From RZZS01 sp964498755 (GTDB lineage Bacteria > Pseudomonadota > Alphaproteobacteria > Micavibrionales > Micavibrionaceae), in the NCBI GenBank assembly GCA_964498755.1, contig CAZCIB010000014.1:1-50906 (forward strand): DNA of 50,906 bases, given 5' to 3'. The notes below the pieces were generated by a model, which was not told the DNA's origin, made no database searches, and was given only the letters and a program-made list of their open reading frames with translations. The position numbers and the translations under genes were made by a program. Each line of letters opens with the position of its first letter. The first letter of the stretch is position 1. Positions 15,355-21,979 of this stretch are shown piece after piece.

Positions 15355-15560
15355 GTTTCGGGTTACGAGTTGCGAGTTACAAGAACCCCTCACCCAATCT
15401 CGGCTAATGCTTTGTCTCCGCCAAAGCAAAGCCTCGATACCCTCTCCCGGGGGAGAGGGATAATTGGAGCAATTCGAAACGCCCTCTCCCTCGGGTGAGG
15501 GAGGGACCCGCGAAGCGGGAGGGTGAGGGGCTTCTCGCAACTCGCAACTCGAAACTAAAC
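15355..15560. repeat. Composite palindromic element with 7-base tracts, copy 1
   Basis: The left edge is four 7-base units (GTTTCGG, GTTACGA, GTTGCGA, GTTACAA; 15355-15382). The core carries CCCCTCACCC, then ATCTCGGCTAATGCTTT, AAAGCAAAGCCTCG, CCCTCTCCC and GAGAGGGA, and ends GGGTGAGGGG. The right edge has ACTCGCA-type units (15533-15553), the inverse of the left edge, so the whole element is an imperfect palindrome of about 200 bases. The right end abuts the tkt stop codon at 15561-15563. A second copy is at 20481-20670. Confidence 0.9.
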
Positions 15561-17567
15561 CTAAGCCCCCTGCATCTTCGCCCGTATTTCCTTGACCGTT
15601 CGTTCCGCCGTGATGCCGAAATGCTCGTAGAGCTGTTTATACGGCGCGGATTCGCCAAAGGAGTTCATGCCGATGAAAATCCCGTCATGGCCGATGAAAC
15701 GGTCCCAGGGCTGGCGCACGGCCGCCTCGATCGCGACTTTCAGGGACGGGTCGCCCAGAATGGTGAGCTGGTAATTCCTGTCCTGCGCGAAGAACAGCTC
15801 CATGCACGGCACGGAGACGACCTGAACCGTATATTCGTCCCTGAGCTCCGCATGGACCGCAGCGGCGATTTCGATTTCGGAACCGGAGGCGAAGATCGTG
15901 ACTTGCGGGCTGTGGGTTTCGGACGGGATCAGGACATAGGCGCCGAGCGCGCTTTTGTTCTCCTTGTCCGCGCCGCGCAGCGTTGGCAGGTCCTGCCGCG
16001 TCAGCGCAATAACGCTCGGCCCGGTTTTGTTGTTGATCGCAAGCTCCCAGCACTCGGCCGTCTCGACGCCGTCACATGGCCTGAAAACGTTCAGGTTCGG
16101 AATGGCGCGCAGGGCCGCCAGATGTTCGACCGGCTGGTGCGTTGGGCCGTCTTCGCCAAGGCCTATGGAATCATGCGTCATCACGTGCACGACGCGGTTT
16201 TTCATCAGCGCGGCGAGACGGATTGAGGGGCGGCAGTAATCCGAGAACTGCAGGAACGTGCCGGAATAGGGGACGATCCCGCCGTGCAGGCTCATGCCGT
16301 TCATGATCGCGGCCATGCCGTGCTCGCGTACGCCGTAATGGATGTAACGGCCTGTAAAGTCTTGCGCACTAATTGCATGCGTGCCTTTGACGAACGTATT
16401 CACGGAGCCGGTTAAATCCGCGGACCCGCCCATCAGTTCAGGGAGAGCCGGGACGAGTTTGTCCAGACACGCGCCGGACGTTTTGCGCGTCGCCATTTTC
16501 GGCCTGTCGCCTGCGAATTTTTCTTTCAAATGCACGATGACCGGGGCGATTGTCTCGGCGTGATCGCCTTCAATGGCTTTGTGATATTCCGCAGGCGCGG
16601 CATCGGCGCGGCTTTTCCATGAGTTATATTCTTTCTGGCCCTTTGCGCCGATCGCGCGCCATGACTCCAGAATATCTTCCGGGATTTCGAACGGCGCGTG
16701 CGGCCAGTCGAGTTCTTTGCGGGTCAGTTCGATTTCCTCCGCGCCCAGCGGCGCGCCGTGCACGTCGTGCGTTCCGGCCTTGTTGGGCGATCCGAAGCCG
16801 ATTTTCGTCTTGCAGCGGATCAGGGACGGCGTCTGCGTCAGATGAGCGTTCGATATCGCGTTTTCAATCTGGGTAAAATCATGCCCGTCAACGGTCTGCA
16901 CGTCCCAGCCGTACGCCTCGAAACGCTTGCCGACGTCCTCGGAGAAAGACAGCTCTGTCTTCCCGTCGATGGAAATGCCGTTATCGTCATACATAACGAT
17001 CAGCTTTGAAAGCTTCAGATGCCCGGCGAGCGCGCAGGCCTCGTGGCTTATGCCTTCCTGCATGTCCCCGTCGCTGGCGAGCACATAGGTGAAGTGGTCG
17101 CAGAGTTCGCCGCCGAAGCGCGCGTTCAGAATGCGCTCCGCCAATGCGAAACCTGGCGCGCTTGATATGCCCTGACCCAGCGGGCCGGTCGTGATTTCGA
17201 CGCCGCAGGCGACGTCGACTTCCGGGTGGCCGGGGGTTTTGCTGTGAAGCTGGCGGAAGTTCTTCAGTTCATCCAGCGTCATCGCTTCATAGCCAGTTAA
17301 ATAGCCGAGCGAATAGAGCAGCATCGAGCCGTGACCGGCGGAATGTATGAAGCGGTCTCTGTCCGGCCAGTCAGGGACTTGCGGGTTAAACTTCATAAAT
17401 TTTGTAAAGAGGACAGTGATGACGTCTGCCATGCCCATCGGCAGTCCGGGGTGACCCGATTTCGCTTTTTCCACAGCGTCCACGGACAGGAAACGGATTG
17501 TATTTGCCAGCATTCTCAGGGAGATGCCTTCCTGTAAATCGTAAGTCGGTTGGGGGAGTGTTGACAT
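15561..17567 (-). CDS. tkt: Transketolase
   Basis: A 668-residue thiamine-diphosphate enzyme that transfers two-carbon units in the pentose phosphate pathway. The N-terminal domain has SGHPGLPMGMAD, the thiamine-binding GDGDMQEGI-like segment (ASDGDMQEGISHEA), and HDVHGAPLG. The middle domain has YIHYGVREHGMAAIMNG, containing the catalytic glutamate, and DSIGLGEDGPTHQPVEHL. I favour the ATG at 17567 (MSTLPQP); the ATG at 17576 has GAGG only 2 bases away. Gap follows on the same strand. The 3' end touches the composite repeat. Confidence 0.97.
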   Translation of the reverse strand: MSTLPQPTYDLQEGISLRMLANTIRFLSVDAVEKAKSGHPGLPMGMADVITVLFTKFMKFNPQVPDWPDRDRFIHSAGHGSMLLYSLGYLTGYEAMTLDELKNFRQLHSKTPGHPEVDVACGVEITTGPLGQGISSAPGFALAERILNARFGGELCDHFTYVLASDGDMQEGISHEACALAGHLKLSKLIVMYDDNGISIDGKTELSFSEDVGKRFEAYGWDVQTVDGHDFTQIENAISNAHLTQTPSLIRCKTKIGFGSPNKAGTHDVHGAPLGAEEIELTRKELDWPHAPFEIPEDILESWRAIGAKGQKEYNSWKSRADAAPAEYHKAIEGDHAETIAPVIVHLKEKFAGDRPKMATRKTSGACLDKLVPALPELMGGSADLTGSVNTFVKGTHAISAQDFTGRYIHYGVREHGMAAIMNGMSLHGGIVPYSGTFLQFSDYCRPSIRLAALMKNRVVHVMTHDSIGLGEDGPTHQPVEHLAALRAIPNLNVFRPCDGVETAECWELAINNKTGPSVIALTRQDLPTLRGADKENKSALGAYVLIPSETHSPQVTIFASGSEIEIAAAVHAELRDEYTVQVVSVPCMELFFAQDRNYQLTILGDPSLKVAIEAAVRQPWDRFIGHDGIFIGMNSFGESAPYKQLYEHFGITAERTVKEIRAKMQGA

Positions 17568-17776
17568 CTTTTTCATTGCCTCTTTGAATTCTTCGGAAAG
17601 TCCGGTTACATTGCATCTTATGCCTGTTGCGGTCAATGGTTTTGCTTCAAACGGCTTTGTAAAAAGATGTGATTTTCTTTTTGAATTGCCTGCTTTTCAG
17701 TTGACCCGGGGACATCAAACTTGATACTTACTGTAACCTTGATACAGACCTTTTCATAACAGGGGAGAGCGCTACC

Positions 17777-18061
17777 GTGTCCGTTTTGATCAAACACGCC
17801 TTGTCCACCTTGAACGTTGCCCTTGACCGCCTCGAAGGCGCAGTTGATACCAGCATTCAGACGCATCACAGCCAGCGCAGGGAGCTCTTTAAAGCGACCT
17901 CCGCGCATAACGATAATGGCGCGGCGGGCGGCGCGATGAACGGCATTAACGGCGAGAATGTCGAGTTGTTCACGGCCCGTCTCGATAACGCGATTGAAAA
18001 GGTTGAGGGCCTGTTACGGGAAGACGCAACGAACGTCAGGGAAGGCGCGACCAATGGCTGA
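17777..18061 (+). CDS. Small coiled-coil protein (DUF4164-like)
   Basis: A 94-residue protein directly upstream of zapA. It starts with GTG, 9 bases after a strong GGGGAGAG ribosome binding site, and overlaps zapA by 8 bases, so translation is probably coupled. Two short helical segments (residues 5-40 with LNVALDRLEGAVD, 60-85 with LFTARLDNAIEKVEGLL) flank a Gly/Asn-rich middle. This layout matches the small DUF4164-type proteins encoded before zapA in alphaproteobacteria, probably partners in cell division. I base the family call on position and pattern rather than a clear motif. Confidence 0.75.
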   Translation: MSVLIKHALSTLNVALDRLEGAVDTSIQTHHSQRRELFKATSAHNDNGAAGGAMNGINGENVELFTARLDNAIEKVEGLLREDATNVREGATNG

Positions 18062-18419
18062 AGTTAATCTACGCATACACGGACGCAATTACGGCATTGC
18101 CTGCGACGACGGGCAGGAAAACCGGGTACTCGAACTCGGGCGCTATGTCGACGAGCGGCTGAAGGAAATATCGCATTCCGGCGCGGCGGCCAACGAGTCG
18201 CATTTGCTCGTTCTGACCACGCTCGTGCTGGCCGACGAGATTTACGATCTGCGCGCGCATATCGACAACCTGATGAAAAATATGCATGCGCCGCATGACG
18301 AGCGCGTTTCGGCGGAAGAGGAAGAGCTGATCGTTCGCGCGATTGATTCCCTCGCCAGCCGGATTGAACTCATCGCCGGCCGTCTCGAGAACGAAACGAA
18401 CAAGGCGGACGCGGCTTAG
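18054..18419 (+). CDS. zapA: Cell division protein ZapA
   Basis: A 121-residue ZapA. ZapA binds and bundles FtsZ filaments at mid-cell. The N-terminal globular part has the family pattern VNLRIHGRNYGIACDDGQENRVLELGRYVDERL, and the C-terminal half is a long helix for dimer and tetramer formation. The start ATG at 18054 lies inside the preceding gene. Downstream come a terminator hairpin, 6S RNA and ygfA, the classic zapA-ssrS-ygfA order of proteobacteria. Confidence 0.95.
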   Translation: MAEVNLRIHGRNYGIACDDGQENRVLELGRYVDERLKEISHSGAAANESHLLVLTTLVLADEIYDLRAHIDNLMKNMHAPHDERVSAEEEELIVRAIDSLASRIELIAGRLENETNKADAA

Positions 18420-18444
18420 GGCAGGATTTTCCTGACAAGCTCGA

Positions 18445-18485
18445 GGGGACATCAATAAAAAGCCGCAAGGCTTTATTGTCTCCCC
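18445..18485 (+). terminator. Terminator hairpin after zapA
   Basis: GGGGACA and TCAATAAAAAGCC pair with GGCTTTATTG and TCTCCCC around a GCAA loop, giving a stem of about 17 pairs with small bulges. ATTTCTATTTTT follows. It separates zapA transcription from 6S RNA. Confidence 0.75.
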
Positions 18486-18508
18486 ATTTCTATTTTTACG
18501 AATGCTTT

Positions 18509-18539
18509 TTGTCTTTTTGCGCCGATCCTACTATATAAT
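18509..18539 (+). promoter_or_regulatory. Promoter of 6S RNA
   Basis: A perfect -10 box TATAAT (18534-18539) lies 7 bases before the predicted 6S RNA 5' end. The best -35 is TTGTCT (18509-18514), with a rather long 19-base spacer. The position relative to the RNA end supports the call. Confidence 0.7.
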
Positions 18540-18546
18540 TATAGTA

Positions 18547-18715
18547 GTCTGCTGCGGTGCGCGTGAGGCGCTTATATCCCAGTGGCCGATATTCCATCGC
18601 AAGGGAGCTGTCCCTGTCCTGGCGGAGTGTTTTGCCGCCCTGCCATGGCACTCGGCGCCCACCTGTTTAACAGGGCCCCGCGAGGATTTCGACGCACACG
18701 GCATGCGCGGCAGAC
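18547..18715 (+). ncRNA. ssrS: 6S RNA
   Basis: About 169 bases between zapA and ygfA, the usual place for 6S RNA. GTCTGC at 18547 pairs with GCAGAC at 18710 to start the closing stem, which continues through GCG and GTG pairs. The GGCCGATATTCCAT stretch (18583-18596) closely matches the conserved GCCGATATTTCAT region of E. coli 6S RNA. AAGGGAGCTGTCCC forms an internal hairpin, and CCTGTTTAACAGGG another on the 3' side. 6S RNA mimics an open promoter and sequesters sigma70 RNA polymerase in stationary phase. Exact ends are estimates. Confidence 0.88.
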
Positions 18716-18747
18716 GTTTTCTCGCTTTTTGTCTTTTTATCAAAAGT

Positions 18748-18856
18748 TGTCATCTCGACCGAAGTGACGAAGGAACGAAGCGGAGAGATCTGATCCAGTA
18801 TCCATTCTATGCAGATCCCTCGGCTACGCGCCGGAAGCGCTTCGCTCGGGATGACA
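18748..18856. repeat. Terminal-inverted-repeat element, copy 2
   Basis: A 109-base relative of the element at 3759-3869: it begins TGTCATCTCGA, ends TCGGGATGACA, and shares inner AGATCT/AGATCCCT and ATCCATTCTATGCAGATCC-type bases. It lies between 6S RNA and ygfA, just before the ygfA start at 18887. The open frame of ygfA runs back into it, but that is read-through. Confidence 0.85.
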
Positions 18857-18886
18857 GTCATGGTTTTGGGCCTTATACTGCTTCCC

Positions 18887-19459
18887 ATGTACGCCACAAA
18901 AGAAACACTGCGCATCGAGGCGATGCGGCACAGGGACCGGCTAGATATTGACGAGCGCGACGTCGAAAAAGCCTGCGCGCTGTTTTTTGAAAACGTCGAG
19001 ATAAAGCCGGACGCGGTCGTCAGCGCATACTGGCCCAAGGGCAAGGAGTTCAATACGCACCCGATTATTGAAAAACTTCTGGCGCAAGGGAATACGGTTT
19101 GTCTTCCCGTGGTGAGAGAGGACCCTGAAGCCCCGCTCGGCTTTGCCGCGTGGGACGGGCAGTGTGAGCTCGCGCGCGGGCCGCTCGGCATTTTTCAGCC
19201 CGTCTGCGCCGACGAGACGCCCTGGTTTGACCCGGACGTCGTGATCGTCCCGCTGCTCGCTTTCGACAGGCAGGGCAACCGGCTGGGCTATGGCGGCGGA
19301 TATTACGACCGGACTCTCCGCCATTTAAGAAAGACAAAAACAATTACCGCCGCAGGCCTTGCGTATTCCGAGCAACTCTGTCTTTTTAGTCTCCCGGAAG
19401 AGGAGTATGACGAAAAACTTGATCTCGTCATCACGCCGGAGATGGTTTACAGGTTTTAA
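18887..19459 (+). CDS. ygfA: 5-formyltetrahydrofolate cyclo-ligase
   Basis: A 190-residue enzyme that converts 5-formyl-THF to 5,10-methenyl-THF using ATP. Family signatures include the ATP-binding basic N-terminal region (residues 1-20), the AYWPKGKEFNTHPIIEKLL segment, and the C-terminal phosphate loop GNRLGYGGGYYDRTL. The start at MYATKETLR (18887) gives the usual length; codons further upstream belong to a repeat. No clear ribosome binding site is visible. Its place after zapA and 6S RNA is conserved in proteobacteria. Confidence 0.93.
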   Translation: MYATKETLRIEAMRHRDRLDIDERDVEKACALFFENVEIKPDAVVSAYWPKGKEFNTHPIIEKLLAQGNTVCLPVVREDPEAPLGFAAWDGQCELARGPLGIFQPVCADETPWFDPDVVIVPLLAFDRQGNRLGYGGGYYDRTLRHLRKTKTITAAGLAYSEQLCLFSLPEEEYDEKLDLVITPEMVYRF

Positions 19460-19466
19460 GTTTTTT

Positions 19467-19650
19467 AACCACTAATGGACGCGAATAGACACGAATTTAA
19501 ACGCGCGCCTCGCGCGCCATGACATCAACACAGAGCACAGAGTTTTAAGCGCCCCCTTTCTCCGTGATCTCTGTGCGCCCTGTGTTGAAAAAACATTGCG
19601 CGCTTCGTGCGCGAAACAGCATACGTGTCTATTCGCGTTCATTCGTGGTT
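19467..19650. repeat. Nested palindromic element
   Basis: Outer arms 19467-19493 and 19624-19650 (27 bases) match at 25 positions; the core is CGCGAATAGACACG. Nested inside are arms TCAACACAGA...CACAGAG (19525-19542) and CTCTGTG...CTGTGTTGA (19569-19588), and short GCGCGC-type palindromes. It fills nearly the whole gap between ygfA and ymdB: 8 bases after the ygfA stop and 20 bases before the ymdB start. Confidence 0.85.
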
Positions 19651-19669
19651 GATTTTAAAATGAGGTTTC

Positions 19670-20482
19670 ATGCGTATTGTTGTCATAGGCGACGTTGTCG
19701 GCAGATCGGGCCGTGAGGCCGTTAAAAAATACATGCCGAAGCTCCGCAATGAGTTGAAGGCCGATTATATTATCGTCAATGTCGACAACGCCGCGCACGG
19801 CTTTGGCGTGACGGCGAAAATCTGCCAGGAATTTTATGATATGGGCGCGGATTGCCTGACCGGCGGCAATCACATCTGGGACCAGCGCGAGATGCTGGCG
19901 GCGATCTCAAAACATCCACGCCTGTTAAGGCCGCTTAACCTGCCGAAGGAGACGCAGGGGCAGGGCTGGCGGATTGATGAATTGCCCGACGGACGTAAAA
20001 TTATGACTGTGCACGCGCTGGGCCGCATTTTCATGGATCCGATTGAAGACCCGTTCCGGACGGTTGCCGAAGTTATAAGCGCAAACCCGATGAAATCGGC
20101 CGTGAACGCCATTATTGTCGATTTTCATGCCGAAACCACGAGCGAGAAAATGGCGTTCGGTTATCATCTCGACGGGAAAGTTTCTGCCGTGCTTGGCACG
20201 CACACGCATATTCCGACCGCCGATACGCGGATTTTTGAAAAAGGCACGGCGTACCAGACCGATATCGGCATGACCGGCGATTACGACAGCGTTATCGGCG
20301 TACTTAAAGAAACGCCCATCAAAAAATTCATAAAGCAAATCCCGGGCGAGAAAATGGCTCCGGCCACGGGCGCGGCGACATTATGCGCGGCGTTTATCGA
20401 AACGGACGATTCCACCGGACTGGCGAGAGCAATCCACCCGATCAGGCTCGGGCCCAATATCCGTGAAGAGTGGACTTTTTAG
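19670..20482 (+). CDS. ymdB: YmdB-type metallophosphoesterase (TIGR00282)
   Basis: A 270-residue calcineurin-like phosphoesterase of the YmdB family; members hydrolyse 2',3'-cyclic nucleotides and affect RNA turnover and development in Bacillus. Metal ligands are visible: Asp8 (VIGDVVG), Asn40 and residue 39 (VNVDNAA), Asn67 and His68 (GGNHIWD), and histidines in VDFHAE and LGTHTHIPTAD. At residue 39 the family usually has Glu (GENAA); here it is Asp, a conservative change. The stop codon TAG begins a 7-base repeat tract. It is probably transcribed with ygfA. Confidence 0.92.
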   Translation: MRIVVIGDVVGRSGREAVKKYMPKLRNELKADYIIVNVDNAAHGFGVTAKICQEFYDMGADCLTGGNHIWDQREMLAAISKHPRLLRPLNLPKETQGQGWRIDELPDGRKIMTVHALGRIFMDPIEDPFRTVAEVISANPMKSAVNAIIVDFHAETTSEKMAFGYHLDGKVSAVLGTHTHIPTADTRIFEKGTAYQTDIGMTGDYDSVIGVLKETPIKKFIKQIPGEKMAPATGAATLCAAFIETDDSTGLARAIHPIRLGPNIREEWTF

Positions 20483-20670
20483 TCGTGAGTCGCGAGTTGC
20501 GAGTTGCGCCCCCTCACTCGATCTCGGCTAATGCTTTTCCCGCAGAAAAGCAAAGCCTCGCTACCCTCTCCCCGGGGAGAGGGAGGGACCCGGCTGAGCG
20601 CAAGCGAAGACGGGAGGGTGAGGGGGGTAACTCACCAATCGCAACTCACAACTCGCTACTCGCTTCTACG
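20481..20670. repeat. Composite palindromic element with 7-base tracts, copy 2
   Basis: The left tract consists of AGTCGTG, AGTCGCG, AGTTGCG and AGTTGCG (20481-20508). The core has CCCCTCAC, ATCTCGGCTAATGCTTT, AAAGCAAAGCCTCG, CCCTCTCCCC and GGGTGAGGGG, as in the copy at 15355-15560. The right tract is AACTCAC, AACTCGC, TACTCGC, TTCTACG (20643-20670). The left end contains the ymdB stop codon, and the right end contains the stop codon and last codons of the gene at 20646-21197. Confidence 0.9.
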
Positions 20671-21197
20671 TTGTCGGCATGCCGTTCGAAATAGCGATAA
20701 CACGCGTCTTCGAGCGCGTTGACAAGCTCAATGCCGTACCGTCCGCCATCGCCTTTTACCTGTCCGATAATGACGGCGCGCATGGTCGTGTGGAACCCTG
20801 ATACGATTTCTACCGCATCCTTATCGGGCTCCTCAATCACCTCAAGGAACTGGATGAGACGGTCGGCAAGCCTTGTTACAAGCGGATAGTGAAACATGCC
20901 GCCGTTTGCTTTTAACTGCATGCCCGGATAGATCATGCCCGCGATGATTTCCTCCGGCTCGGCGTTCTTTCCGGCGGACTGCGCCCGCTCAATGCCCTTC
21001 ATAAGGGAATCCAGATACATTTCGCCTAGAGGACGGAAATCAACGGTCGTGTTTTCCAGAAGGGCCTGGGCTTTGTCAAGAATTTCCTCGCTCAGCCCGC
21101 CAGAGCCGACCTTGTTTTTGAGCGTATTCGGCGGCCGGATGAACTCGGCCTTGCGGCGTTGTACCTGACTGAAATGCGGCGTTTCTATTTTATCCAT
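20646..21197 (-). CDS. Conserved-looking protein of unknown function
   Basis: A 183-residue soluble, mainly helical protein directly upstream of no other gene and 16 bases after a response regulator on the same strand. I do not recognise a named family. Visible segments are FIRPPNTLKNKVG near residue 20, a middle helix with LLENTTVDFRPLGEMYLDSLMKGIERA, MIYPGMQLKANGGMFHYPLVTRLADRL, and a C-terminal pair of helices. The conserved-looking histidines in FHYPL and FHTTM could suit a phosphotransfer partner of the regulator, but that is speculation. The final residues (EASSEL) are encoded by the repeat tract. Confidence 0.75.
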   Translation of the reverse strand: MDKIETPHFSQVQRRKAEFIRPPNTLKNKVGSGGLSEEILDKAQALLENTTVDFRPLGEMYLDSLMKGIERAQSAGKNAEPEEIIAGMIYPGMQLKANGGMFHYPLVTRLADRLIQFLEVIEEPDKDAVEIVSGFHTTMRAVIIGQVKGDGGRYGIELVNALEDACYRYFERHADNVEASSEL

Positions 21198-21213
21198 CGA
21201 CTCTCTTCATTTT

Positions 21214-21882
21214 TTACTGTTCAGGATTACCGGAATTCTCATCATTGCGGTCCTGAAGCGCAAGATCGAAACTACCTTCCTTAAGATCAAATTTATCGCC
21301 TTTCTCAAGGCCGGCTTTCTGTCTGATTTGCTCAACCGTCTCGCGAGCCTTTTTCTGTTCTTCCAGACGGAATCTTGCGAGTTCGGGGTTCATGAAATCC
21401 TCCTCGCGCCGGAACGGGCCCTGATGGTCTCTGGTGCGTTTGCGGCGTCGGTCTGGCCCGAAAAAGTCCTCCGAGCGTACAAACTGGCGCGGGCGCTCGA
21501 TGACCTGCGAGATGCGGCGGTAAAGATCCCGCGCGTTAAAGGGCTTGACCAGGAATTCCGTTACGCCTGCGTCCCGCGCCTGGACGACGCGGCGTTTTTC
21601 GCTGAAACCCGTCATCAGGACAATCGGCACATATTGATTTGGCGAGCGCGCGTTCGTACGGACCATGCGCGTGAACGATATGCCGTCGACGGGCTTCATC
21701 ATCCAGTCGGCGATGATCATGTCCGGATTGCTCTCGCAATAACGATCAAAGCCTTCCTCGCCGTTTTTCGCCGTTACGATCTGCCCGACGCCGAACGTGA
21801 TCAGGAGAGATTTGATCAACTCCTGCATGGGCTGGTTGTCTTCGACAACTTCGATGCATATCCGGTGAAACTGGTAAGCCAT
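21214..21882 (-). CDS. CheY-like response regulator with C-terminal tail
   Basis: A 222-residue protein with a receiver domain in residues 8-130. The acidic pocket is Glu14-Asp15, the phosphoacceptor is Asp59 (MIIADWMM), the switch Thr is Thr91 (LMTGFS) and the conserved Lys is Lys113 (FLVKPF). Residues 145-222 have no DNA-binding motif. They are basic (PDRRRKRTRDHQGPFRREED) and then form a charged helix with EEQKKARETVEQIRQKAG. It probably signals by protein contact, with the gene at 20646 as a candidate partner. No histidine kinase is in the window. It lies downstream of glgX on the same strand. Confidence 0.9.
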   Translation of the reverse strand: MAYQFHRICIEVVEDNQPMQELIKSLLITFGVGQIVTAKNGEEGFDRYCESNPDMIIADWMMKPVDGISFTRMVRTNARSPNQYVPIVLMTGFSEKRRVVQARDAGVTEFLVKPFNARDLYRRISQVIERPRQFVRSEDFFGPDRRRKRTRDHQGPFRREEDFMNPELARFRLEEQKKARETVEQIRQKAGLEKGDKFDLKEGSFDLALQDRNDENSGNPEQ

Positions 21883-21979
21883 GAAAAAGCCCGCAAGAAA
21901 TAATAAAATTCAACTCGTCAAGGCTAAACCCGAACGTTACGTATTTCCAGCAGGAAATGGTTTCGAGAGCGTAAAAACT

